DNA of 41,892 nucleotides from Defluviicoccus sp. (GTDB taxonomy: Bacteria; Pseudomonadota; Alphaproteobacteria; MPNO01), in assembly GCA_022823775.1 (NCBI GenBank), contig JAJEHI010000004.1, positions 1 to 41,892 on the forward strand. Direction: 5' to 3'. Shown piece after piece: positions 1 through 7,250 of the stretch. Within the stretch, counting starts at the first letter, position 1. The number at the start of each line of letters is the position of its first letter. Below the pieces are notes generated by a model. That model saw only the letters and a list, made by a program, of their open reading frames with translations, did not search any database and had not been told where the DNA came from. A program made the position numbers and the translations under genes.

Positions 1-735
1 ACCTGCCCGCCCTCGACGGCGGAGGACTACGAGACCCTGCGAGAGGCGCTCGGAATCGACCGTTGCGTGGTGGTCCACGGCAGCGCCAACGGCGCCCGGC
101 TCGACGTGACGACCGACGCGCTCGCGCGCTGGGGCGACAAGGCGCGCGGTGTCGGCGTTGTGGACGCCGACGTGACGGAACAGCGGATCGCGGAGATGCA
201 CAAGGCGGGATACCGCGCGGTCCGCCTGACGACTTTCCTGCGCGGCGGGCTCACCTTCGACCATCTCGAATCGATCGCCGAACGGATCGCGCCGTTCGGA
301 TGGCACGTTCAGGTCTTTACCTCGCACGCGGGCGAGATGGCGGAGATCGCGCCCCGCCTCGCGAGATTGCCCATCGACGTCGTCGTGGATCACATCGGCC
401 ATGCTCGCCCCGGAGACGGTCTCGACCATCCGGGCTTCCGGGCGCTCTGCGACCTGGTCCGGGACGGGCGCTGCTGGGTCAAGCTGTCGGCCGCCTACCG
501 GCTCTCCGGAGAAAGCGTTCCCTGGGCCGATTGCACGCCCTACGCCCGCGCGCTGATCGACCTGCGCCCCGACCGCATGCTCTGGGCGACCGACTGGCCG
601 CATGTGATGGTGCGGGACTACCCCATGCCGCAAACCGCCGACACGCTCGACTGGGCGCTCGAATGGGACGTCGACGAGGAGACCCTCAAGACAATCCTGG
701 TCGACAACCCGACGGCGCTGTTCTGGAAGGGTTGA
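1..735 (+). CDS. TIM-barrel amidohydrolase (LigI/2-pyrone-dicarboxylate hydrolase-like), 5' truncated
   Basis: The reading frame is open from the first base, so the N-terminus lies outside the window; 244 residues are visible. The protein looks like the amidohydrolase-2 family (COG3618-type metal-dependent hydrolases that include LigI and sugar-lactone hydrolases). It shows a VVDHIGH segment about 125-133 residues in and a WATDWPH segment about 194-201 residues in, the usual barrel-end His and Asp positions of this family. The C-terminus (NPTALFWKG) is the typical closing helix. Members hydrolyse lactones or ring carboxylates in the cytoplasm; the substrate here is not readable. It converges on the MmgE/PrpD gene with a 15-nt gap, so it belongs to an operon arriving from the left. 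An in-frame ATG at 67 is internal and should not be taken as the start, because family-like sequence continues upstream of it. Confidence 0.85.
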   Translation, partial: TCPPSTAEDYETLREALGIDRCVVVHGSANGARLDVTTDALARWGDKARGVGVVDADVTEQRIAEMHKAGYRAVRLTTFLRGGLTFDHLESIAERIAPFGWHVQVFTSHAGEMAEIAPRLARLPIDVVVDHIGHARPGDGLDHPGFRALCDLVRDGRCWVKLSAAYRLSGESVPWADCTPYARALIDLRPDRMLWATDWPHVMVRDYPMPQTADTLDWALEWDVDEETLKTILVDNPTALFWKG

Positions 736-750
736 GCGGGCCTCCGACCT

Positions 751-2097
751 TCAGGCCGCCTCCCCGGCCTCCGCAATCGCCGCGGCCGAGCGGAGTTCCG
801 TGACGCCCCGGCACAGCGTGATGAGGCGTTCGGTGCGGTCCGCGCCGAGGACCGGCTCGGAGAGCGTGCGCACCTTGTCGTCGAGATCGGGGTCGGTCAT
901 CGGGTTCTCGAGACTGCCGTAGGCGTGTTCGACGAAGGTTTCGAAGACCCGTCCGTCGCGGGTTTCGATCCGCACGCGTGCCTGGTCCCGTTCCAGCCCG
1001 TCGTCGGGGCTTGCCTCGACGAGCCCGCGCAGCGCGACCGTCTCCGGTCGGGCGACCGTCTCGTCCGTGAGTTCCGCGACGCCCGCCGCGCCGTGGACGA
1101 TCCCGGTGGCGCAGACATGCTGGATCGATAGCCGCGCCTCGAGCGCCGTAGTGGGCGCCGGGTTGTCGGTCAGCATCAGCGCGATCGGATTGACGGCAAC
1201 CTCGATGCGGGCGATCTCGTCCGCCGCGAGGCCGTGCGCGCGGCGGAGCCGGATGCAGCCGTCGATCGCCGGGTGGGCGACGATGCCGGTGGCGAAGGGC
1301 TTGTAGGTATTTTCCAACGTCTCCCAGCGTTCCCCCAGCCCGTCGGTCATCTGGTCCCAGTCGTGCCGGCGCGAAAGCACCTTCGCGAAGCCGGCCTCGG
1401 CCTCGATTCCCGCGTCCGAGCTGACCAGCCCCTCTCGGGCGAACAGCGCGGCCGACAGCCCGTTCTGGGCCGCGCGGCCGGCATGGAGGATGCGCGCCAT
1501 CCCGCCGAACATCTCGCGCAGCCCGGCGGCCTGGGTCGCCGCGGCGCTCAACGCCCAGCGCGTCTTCTGCCCGTCGAGGCCGAGCAGCTTCGCACACGCC
1601 GCCGCCGCGCCGATCACGCCGCAGGTGCCGGTGATGTGCCAGCCGTGCCGGTAGTGGTCGGGCGAGATCCCGTTGCCGATCTTGCACGCGACCTCGATCC
1701 CCAGCACCAGCGCGTGGAGGAACGACGCGCCGGTCACCGGCATGTGCTGCGAGAGCGCGAGGACCGCGGGCGCGATCGGGCTCGCCGGATGGATCACGGT
1801 CCTGAGATGCGTGTCGTCGAAATCGAGCACCGCGCCGCTCGCCCCGTTGAGCAGGGCGGCGGTCAGGGGATCGGTCTTGCGCGCGCCGCCCAGCACGGTG
1901 GCCTCGGCCGGGCCGGAGAACGGGCCGACCGCGCGCCAGATCGTTCCCAGCGCCTCGTGCGACGCACCGCCCACGCAGCCGCCCACCCAGTTCACCAGGG
2001 TGCGCGCGGCTTCCCTTCGAACCGCCGTCGGCAGGTCCTCGAATCTCGCGCCGACAACGAAATCGGCAAGAGTGGCGGTGACAGGCGGACGGAGCAT
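751..2097 (-). CDS. MmgE/PrpD family protein (2-methylcitrate dehydratase-like)
   Basis: This 448-residue protein has the MmgE/PrpD fold signatures: DFDDTH, an HPASP segment, GWHITGT followed by an Ala-rich helix and KLLGL, and KPFATGIVAHPAID. The family contains 2-methylcitrate dehydratase, cis-aconitate decarboxylase and many uncharacterised lyases acting on small polycarboxylates, so PrpD itself is not implied. There is no prpB or prpC nearby, which argues against a methylcitrate-cycle role. The start at 2097 gives MLRPPVTATLADF, the normal family beginning; the frame stays open much further upstream, but that part runs antisense-like through the next gene. It lies 8 nt behind the thiamine-diphosphate enzyme and is presumably co-transcribed with it. 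Confidence 0.88.
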   Translation of the reverse strand: MLRPPVTATLADFVVGARFEDLPTAVRREAARTLVNWVGGCVGGASHEALGTIWRAVGPFSGPAEATVLGGARKTDPLTAALLNGASGAVLDFDDTHLRTVIHPASPIAPAVLALSQHMPVTGASFLHALVLGIEVACKIGNGISPDHYRHGWHITGTCGVIGAAAACAKLLGLDGQKTRWALSAAATQAAGLREMFGGMARILHAGRAAQNGLSAALFAREGLVSSDAGIEAEAGFAKVLSRRHDWDQMTDGLGERWETLENTYKPFATGIVAHPAIDGCIRLRRAHGLAADEIARIEVAVNPIALMLTDNPAPTTALEARLSIQHVCATGIVHGAAGVAELTDETVARPETVALRGLVEASPDDGLERDQARVRIETRDGRVFETFVEHAYGSLENPMTDPDLDDKVRTLSEPVLGADRTERLITLCRGVTELRSAAAIAEAGEAA

Positions 2098-2105
2098 CGG
2101 TGGCC

Positions 2106-3821
2106 TCAGAACTTGTGGAATTCGGCCCATTCGGCCGAGCGATAATGGTTTTCCCAGCCGTCGATCTGGACGTCGATGACGCTGGTCACCCCGGCGGCGG
2201 CCGCGCGCCGGAGCGCCGGCACGAGATCGTCCGGGCGCTCGACCTTCTCGCCGCGCGCGCCGTAGGCCTCGGCGAGTTTGACCAGGTCGGTCTGGCCGTA
2301 GTCGGAGCCGATCTGGCGGCCGCCATAGACGTTCTCCTGGAAGACGCGGAGCGCGCCGTAGCTGCAATCGTTGTAGACCACGACGATCACCGGCAGGTTC
2401 TCGCGGACCGAGGTCTCGATCTCCTGCGCGTTCATGCCGAAATCGCCGTCTCCGATAGGGACCACCACCTGGCGTCGGGGCCGGGCGAGCTTGGCGCCGA
2501 GCGCGGCGGGAAAGGCCCAGGCCATGGTCCCCGACCCGGCCGCCCACTGGTACTGGTCGGGGTAGCGGATCGGCACGGCATGGGCGAACTGGGTATGCAG
2601 CCCTGCCCCGATCAGGAACAGCGCGTCGCGGTCGCAGACCTCCTCGATCGCGCGCGTAATCCGCTGCGGCTTGATCGGCACCGCATCCAGATCGGTGTCG
2701 TAGTAGCGCCGGTCCTGGTCGGCCCTGAGCTCGGCGACCCTCGCCTCGCGGGCTTCCCGCACCGACGCGTCGGCCTCTATGGCCTGCTCCGCGCAATACG
2801 CCAGCAGATCGTTCAGGAATGCGCCGGAGCACGCGTGGATGCCGAGCGCGACCGCGTATTGCCGTCCGATCTCGATCGGGTCGGTCTCGACCTGGACGAT
2901 CTTCGCGTCGGTCGAAATCGTCTGCCAGTTGATCGTGTTGACGTTGAGGAAGCGCGAGCCGAGGCCCAGCACCAGATCGGCCTCCCGCATCAGCGCGTTC
3001 GCGGTCGAATGGCCGAAATGGCCCGCGATTCCGCTCGCAAGCGGATGGTCTTCCGGGATCGAGCCGCGCCCCATCTCGGTGGTGGCGACCGGGATCGCCA
3101 GCCGCTCGGCAAGCTCCTTTAGCTGGGCCGAGGCGCCGGCCCACTTGACCCCTCGCCCGGCGAGGATGAGGGGGTTCCGGGCTTCCGCGAGCAGTTGGGC
3201 GGCTTCCTCGACCGCCCAAGCTTCCGGTCGGGGCGCATTGGCGAGACGTTTGGAATGGGCACCGCCCCGGAGGGAGAGATCGGAGGATTCAACCTCGACG
3301 GGCTCCGGCAGCAGGTCCTTGGGGAAGTCGAGATGGGCCGGGCCCGGCATGCCCGATTTGGCGGCCTGGAAGGCGGTCCGCATCAGGCGCCGCGCGTCCT
3401 TGGCCTCGATGAGCCGGTCGTTCCACTTGGTGACCTTGCTCATCACCCCCATCACGTCGAACTCGTGCCACAGGTTCCGGTTGAGGCGGAAGGTGTCGAG
3501 ATTGGCCGACATCACGAGGAGCGGCACGGCGTCCTTCTGCGCCGACCACACGCCGAGCACCGTGTTGGAGATGCTGGGGCCGACATGGAACAGGCAGCAG
3601 CCGATCTTTCCCGTCACGCGCGAGTAGCCGTCGGCCATCGCCGTGGCGCCGGTCTCGAAGCGCGCGGTGATGTATTTGATCTCGTTCTCGCGGTGATAGA
3701 TCGCGTCGAGGATCGGCAGCACGGTGTCGCCCGTGACGCCGAAAACGTACTCGATACCCTCGTCGACCAAGGCGTCGACGATCGCCTCCGCCGCGGTCTC
3801 CGCATTCGGACGGGCCGCCAT
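2106..3821 (-). CDS. Thiamine-diphosphate-dependent enzyme (acetolactate synthase/decarboxylase-like)
   Basis: A 571-residue three-domain ThDP enzyme. The N-terminal pyrimidine-binding domain has the catalytic Glu56 in RFETGATAMADGYSR. The central domain has the LILAGRGVKWAGA pattern. The C-terminal domain carries the ThDP motif, G457-D-G-D-F followed 24 residues later by N484-D485. Length and layout match acetolactate synthase, benzoylformate decarboxylase and related 2-oxoacid enzymes, but no regulatory ilvH subunit is present, so a catabolic decarboxylase or ligase is more likely than valine biosynthesis. The start at 3821 has a GGGGAGG ribosome site; an in-frame Met 17 residues upstream lacks one. 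It is divergent from an aldehyde dehydrogenase that could oxidise an aldehyde product (inference). Confidence 0.85.
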   Translation of the reverse strand: MAARPNAETAAEAIVDALVDEGIEYVFGVTGDTVLPILDAIYHRENEIKYITARFETGATAMADGYSRVTGKIGCCLFHVGPSISNTVLGVWSAQKDAVPLLVMSANLDTFRLNRNLWHEFDVMGVMSKVTKWNDRLIEAKDARRLMRTAFQAAKSGMPGPAHLDFPKDLLPEPVEVESSDLSLRGGAHSKRLANAPRPEAWAVEEAAQLLAEARNPLILAGRGVKWAGASAQLKELAERLAIPVATTEMGRGSIPEDHPLASGIAGHFGHSTANALMREADLVLGLGSRFLNVNTINWQTISTDAKIVQVETDPIEIGRQYAVALGIHACSGAFLNDLLAYCAEQAIEADASVREAREARVAELRADQDRRYYDTDLDAVPIKPQRITRAIEEVCDRDALFLIGAGLHTQFAHAVPIRYPDQYQWAAGSGTMAWAFPAALGAKLARPRRQVVVPIGDGDFGMNAQEIETSVRENLPVIVVVYNDCSYGALRVFQENVYGGRQIGSDYGQTDLVKLAEAYGARGEKVERPDDLVPALRRAAAAGVTSVIDVQIDGWENHYRSAEWAEFHKF

Positions 3822-3866
3822 CGCCTCCCCTGCTTCGATTCCCTTCAAGCATATCGTTCCCATCCG

Positions 3867-3894
3867 TTGCACGCCACGCGCGGGGGCCGATAAT
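3867..3894 (+). promoter_or_regulatory. Candidate promoter for the aldehyde dehydrogenase
   Basis: GATAAT at 3889-3894 matches the sigma-70 -10 consensus at five of six positions. TTGCAC at 3867-3872 sits 16 nt upstream as a weak -35. The predicted transcript start near 3901 leaves a short leader holding the GGGAGG ribosome site before the ATG at 3923. Prediction only. Confidence 0.35.
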
Positions 3895-3898
3895 CGGC
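3886..3898. promoter_or_regulatory. Perfect palindrome over the -10 (possible operator)
   Basis: GCCGAT and ATCGGC flank a single A, forming a perfect 13-bp inverted repeat that covers the candidate -10 of the aldehyde dehydrogenase inside the 101-bp divergent region. The position is what a repressor site would occupy. No regulator gene is nearby to assign it to. Confidence 0.35.
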
Positions 3899-3922
3899 AC
3901 CGAACGACGACGGGAGGCGGCT

Positions 3923-5359
3923 ATGGCGGAAACGGTCCTGCTGGATTCGTGGATCGACGGGCGGGAAGATCGCCGGGACGGCCAGGCGCGCTACGAGCTG
4001 ATATCGCCGGTGGACGGCAGCGTTGCATCGAGAATCGTCGATTCCGACGCCGAGCTGGTCGATGCGGCGGTCGAAAACGCGCTTGCCGCGTACCGCGAGC
4101 ACCGCACCGCGCCGGCGGCAACGCGGAGCGCATGGCTGACGAAGGCGGCGGACGAGATCGACGCGGAGAAGGAGGCGATCGTCGCGGCGCTGATCCGCGA
4201 CATCGGCAAGCCTGTGCGTCCCGCGACATTCGAGGCCGGGCGCTCTGCCGCGTTCGTACGCCTCGTCGCGGCCGAGATCGGAGCGCTCCGGGGCGAGACC
4301 CTGCCGCTCGACATCGCCGCCCAGGGCGCGGGCCGGCACGGCTTCACCAAGCGAGTGCCCTACGGCGTGGTCGGCGCGATCACGCCGTTCAACGCGCCCG
4401 CCAACCTGCTGGTGCAGAAGGTCGCGCCGGCGCTCGCCATGGGCAACGCCGTCGTCGTCAAGCCGGCGCCGCAGGGCGTCGAGACCGCGCTGATCGTCGC
4501 CCGCGCATTCCAGCGCGCCGGGTTGCCGGACGGGCTGTTCAACATCGTTCCGGGAAACAGGGAAACCGCGCGGGCGCTGGCCGCCCATCCGGACGTCTCG
4601 GTCGTGACCTTCACCGGCGGGACCGCCGCCGGAGACGCGCTCGCCCGCGCGGCGGGCGCCAAGAAGTTCGTCGCCGAGCTCGGCTCCAACGCGGCCAACA
4701 TTGTCTGTGCCGACGCCGATCTGGACGACGCCGCGGCCCGGATCGCGGGTTCGGCCTTCGAGGCGTCGGGCCAGCAGTGCATCTCCGCCCAGAGGGTCAT
4801 CGTGGATCGGACCGTGCTCGACGATTTCCTGAGCAAATTCGTTGCGGCCGCAAAAGCGCTCCAGGTGGGCGAAGCGTCCGACGAGGCGACCGCGGTCGGG
4901 CCGATGGTCAGCATGGCCGCGGCAGACCGGGTCCAGGGGATGATCGACGATGCCGTCGAGCGGGGCGCCTCTCTCGCGCTCGCTCCCACCCGCAGGGACG
5001 CGATCCTTGGCCCCGCGATCGTGGTCGATCCGCCCCGCGAGGCCCGCCTGATGTCGGAAGAGGCGTTCGGCCCGGTCGCCGCGGTGATCCCGGCGGATGG
5101 GGTCGAGGACGCGCTCGCCATCGCCAACGATTCCGAGTTCGGCTTGCAGGGCGCGTGCTTCACCCGCGACCTCGCGACCGCCTTCCGGGTCGCCGACGAA
5201 CTCGACGTGGGCTCGCTCTGGATCAACGAGGGCAGCCGGTTCAGGCTCGACATGTATCCCTTCGGCGGGTCGCGTCGCTCGGGCTTCGGCCGCGAGGGCG
5301 TCCGCTACGCGATGGAGGAGCTCTCGCAGCTCAAGTTCATCGGCATACGCCTCCCCTGA
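3923..5359 (+). CDS. NAD(P)-dependent aldehyde dehydrogenase
   Basis: This 478-residue protein has the full ALDH catalytic set: N157 in TPFNAP, K180 in the cofactor site, E252 in ELGSNAAN and the nucleophile C286 in GQQCIS. The C-terminal part (SLWINEG, DMYPFGG, SGFGREGVRYAMEE) resembles the lactaldehyde/phosphonoacetaldehyde/succinate-semialdehyde branch rather than betaine aldehyde dehydrogenases. The reaction would be oxidation of a small aldehyde to the carboxylate in the cytosol. ATG 3923 follows a good GGGAGG site. It is divergent from the ThDP enzyme; a decarboxylase plus aldehyde dehydrogenase pairing is chemically sensible, but that link is inferred. The gene ends just before an intergenic two-hairpin repeat. 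Confidence 0.92.
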   Translation: MAETVLLDSWIDGREDRRDGQARYELISPVDGSVASRIVDSDAELVDAAVENALAAYREHRTAPAATRSAWLTKAADEIDAEKEAIVAALIRDIGKPVRPATFEAGRSAAFVRLVAAEIGALRGETLPLDIAAQGAGRHGFTKRVPYGVVGAITPFNAPANLLVQKVAPALAMGNAVVVKPAPQGVETALIVARAFQRAGLPDGLFNIVPGNRETARALAAHPDVSVVTFTGGTAAGDALARAAGAKKFVAELGSNAANIVCADADLDDAAARIAGSAFEASGQQCISAQRVIVDRTVLDDFLSKFVAAAKALQVGEASDEATAVGPMVSMAAADRVQGMIDDAVERGASLALAPTRRDAILGPAIVVDPPREARLMSEEAFGPVAAVIPADGVEDALAIANDSEFGLQGACFTRDLATAFRVADELDVGSLWINEGSRFRLDMYPFGGSRRSGFGREGVRYAMEELSQLKFIGIRLP

Positions 5360-5444
5360 CCGGGGCCGTCCCTCGATACGGCGCTGACGCGCCTACTCGG
5401 GATGAGGGACCGATTTACGAGATCTCTATCCTGACCTTTTGGGT

Positions 5445-5544
5445 CACCCTCCCCCGGCCCCTCCCGCAAGCGGGAGGGGGGAAGATAAGGAGGAGGGGGA
5501 GGCGAGTCCCCTCTCCCCCGCGGGGAGAGGGTTAGGGTGAGGGG
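5445..5544 (+). repeat. Two-hairpin intergenic repeat, copy A
   Basis: Module 1 is a perfect stem with 10-bp arms (CCCCTCCCGC and its complement around AA, 5458-5479). After a purine-rich linker, module 2 has arms CCCTCTCCCC and GGGGAGAGGG, followed by a GGGTGAGGGG tail. It lies between convergent genes (aldehyde dehydrogenase and the small membrane protein). No T-tract follows, so it is not a classical terminator, though it could protect or trim 3' ends. Confidence 0.85.
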
Positions 5545-5569
5545 ATGCCGGAATCGCCAGGCAGGGCCG

Positions 5570-5785
5570 CTATTCGGCGGGCGTGGCGGGTTCCGGCTGG
5601 CGCACGAAGAGAGCCTCGGCGGAATCGAAGCGACCTTTGAGTTCGGAGAGCTCCCGGCCGAGGGTCCGATGATCCTTCGCCAGCTCGTCGACCTTGCCTT
5701 CGAGGCGCCGAAGATCGCTCCGCAGCCAAAGGAAACCGACGATCAGAAGAAGCGGAGTACCGTACTGTGCAAGCAACAAGGCCAT
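5570..5785 (-). CDS. Small single-pass membrane protein with a coiled-coil tail
   Basis: I do not recognise a named family. From the ATG at 5785 the protein has 71 residues: one hydrophobic segment (about residues 2-17, LLLAQYG through IVGFLWL), then a charged helical stretch with heptad-like Leu spacing (DLRRLEGKVDEL through LSELKGRF) and a Pro/Ala tail. It would be an inner-membrane protein with a cytoplasmic or periplasmic coiled coil. An alternative start at 5821 (83 residues) overlaps a perfect TATAAT on the same strand, so that ATG may be part of the promoter; the 5785 start has GGAG upstream, rather far away. Short length and lack of homologue recognition limit certainty. Confidence 0.5.
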   Translation of the reverse strand: MALLLAQYGTPLLLIVGFLWLRSDLRRLEGKVDELAKDHRTLGRELSELKGRFDSAEALFVRQPEPATPAE

Positions 5786-5819
5786 GGGCGAGGATGTCTC
5801 CGATGCACCGGTCTTGGCC

Positions 5820-5825
5820 ATTATA
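5820..5825 (-). promoter_or_regulatory. Candidate -10 (TATAAT) for the small membrane protein
   Basis: A perfect TATAAT lies on the minus strand, with transcript start expected near 5812, about 27 nt ahead of the ATG at 5785. No convincing -35 is present at 16-18 nt. Confidence 0.3.
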
Positions 5826-5945
5826 CCGCAGTCAGGCTCTATTTCTACCGTAAGGAGAGTGGGTGGATCGTGAAGCCGACGGGAAAAACCGGGCAAACCG
5901 AATCGCTGCCCGCGCCATCCATTGGTGAGAAACGCGGGCTCGCCA

Positions 5946-5954
5946 TGCTATAGT
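5946..5954 (+). promoter_or_regulatory. Candidate extended -10 promoter of the amidohydrolase-UbiD operon
   Basis: TGCTATAGT matches the extended -10 form TG-N-TATAAT with one mismatch. It sits about 31 nt before the ATG at 5985, leaving a short leader that contains GGGAGAG. No good -35 is visible at standard spacing, as expected for extended -10 promoters. A similar TGCTATAGA occurs upstream of the MFS gene. Confidence 0.4.
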
Positions 5955-5984
5955 CGGAAAAGGCGAATACGGGAGAGACGGGCG

Positions 5985-7223
5985 ATGATCGAGCGAACGG
6001 ACGGCGTCAGGGAATTCGATATCAAGGAATTCGACCGCGCTACTTCGACCAGCGACGTGCTGGCCCATGCCGAACGCCAGAAGAAGGAGCGCGGGCTCGA
6101 CGACGTTCTGGTGATCGATGTCGACGCGCATCATTTCGAGAACAGCTCGTGGGCGCGCATCGTCGAGTACATCGAGGATCCGGTCGTGCGACACATGGCG
6201 GAGGCGTTCGAGCGGCCCGACGGCAGCAATCCCGGCGGGCTCCTGAACGCCCAGCCGGGCCTCAATTTCCAGAACGTCGCCGGCCGCATCCAGCATGCCG
6301 GCGGCATGCGCCTCGAAGACGTCGGGGACGACACCGTCCACCCCGACGTCGTCATGGCGCAGCGCTCCATGGACGCGCTCGGCATCGACTACCAGGTGAT
6401 GTTCCCCACCCCGATGCTGCAGCTGGGGCTGCATCCCAACCCGCAGATGGAAGTCGAGCTCGCCTTCGCCTACAACCGCTGGCTGACGCAGGAGGTGCTC
6501 ACCGGCGACGACCGCGTGACGACCATGATCTACCTGCCGTTCTGCGACGCCGACGCGTCGCTGAAGACGGTGGAGGAATTCGCCGACAAGCGCGGCGTTG
6601 TCGGTTTCAACATCACCTCGGTCCGGCACAAGCCGGTCCACCACAACCAGTACATGAAGGTCTATTCGGCGATCCAGGAGACCGGCCTGCCGCTCGGCTT
6701 CCACGCCGGACCGACCTGGCACGACGAGTGGACCAGCCAGATCGACCGCTTCATCGGCGTGCACGCGATCTCGTTCGTGCTCTGCAACATGGTGCACATG
6801 ACGAACTGGGTGCTGGAGGGTCTGTCGGAGCGATTCTCCGAGCTGCCGGTGATCTGGATCGAGAGCGGGCTCGCCTGGGTGCCGTTCATGATGCAGCGGC
6901 TCGACAGCGAGTACTTCATGCGCTCGTCCGAGGCGCCGCTGCTCAAGCGGCCGCCGAGCGAATACATCCGCGAGATGTTCTATACCTGCCAGCCGATGGA
7001 GACGCGCGATCAAAGGCTGCTACGCTCCACCTTCGAGGCGATCAACGCGGAAACCCAGCTGCTCTACGCTTCCGACTGGCCGCACTGGGATTTCGACTCG
7101 CCGAGCGTGATCTGGGATCTCCCTTTCCTCGATGAGACGGCCAAGAAGAACATCCTGGGCGGCAACGCCAACCGGCTGTTCAACCTCGCGCCGCAGATCG
7201 GCGCCCGCGCCGCCGCCGAATAG
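5985..7223 (+). CDS. Amidohydrolase-2 family hydrolase or decarboxylase
   Basis: A 412-residue protein of the ACMSD/amidohydrolase-2 superfamily. It has VIDVDAHHFE near residues 43-52 as the first metal-ligand strand, a GLPLGFHAGPTWHDE strand in the middle and YASDWPHWDFDSP near residue 360, which carries the catalytic Asp position. The family contains both hydrolases and non-oxidative aromatic decarboxylases such as LigW and gamma-resorcylate decarboxylase. ATG 5985 follows GGGAGAG and is preferred over an upstream GTG at 5922, because family homology would begin after it. It is followed 27 nt later by a UbiD-type decarboxylase, suggesting joint action on an aromatic or unsaturated carboxylate (inference). 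Confidence 0.85.
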   Translation: MIERTDGVREFDIKEFDRATSTSDVLAHAERQKKERGLDDVLVIDVDAHHFENSSWARIVEYIEDPVVRHMAEAFERPDGSNPGGLLNAQPGLNFQNVAGRIQHAGGMRLEDVGDDTVHPDVVMAQRSMDALGIDYQVMFPTPMLQLGLHPNPQMEVELAFAYNRWLTQEVLTGDDRVTTMIYLPFCDADASLKTVEEFADKRGVVGFNITSVRHKPVHHNQYMKVYSAIQETGLPLGFHAGPTWHDEWTSQIDRFIGVHAISFVLCNMVHMTNWVLEGLSERFSELPVIWIESGLAWVPFMMQRLDSEYFMRSSEAPLLKRPPSEYIREMFYTCQPMETRDQRLLRSTFEAINAETQLLYASDWPHWDFDSPSVIWDLPFLDETAKKNILGGNANRLFNLAPQIGARAAAE

Positions 7224-7250
7224 GCGCCAACTTCCCAGGCAGGATGCCGC

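Noticed and set aside
63..803. Plus-strand open frame in another phase over the first gene
   Set aside because: It is Arg/Pro-rich and overlaps the amidohydrolase, which shows real family motifs in frame 1.
751..2097. Naming the MmgE/PrpD gene as prpD of the methylcitrate cycle
   Set aside because: No prpB, prpC or acnD is present, and the family includes many other lyases.
5445..5544. CRISPR or rho-independent terminator interpretation of the hairpin repeats
   Set aside because: Copies are dispersed, not in an array with spacers, and no T-tract follows the stems, so neither label fits.
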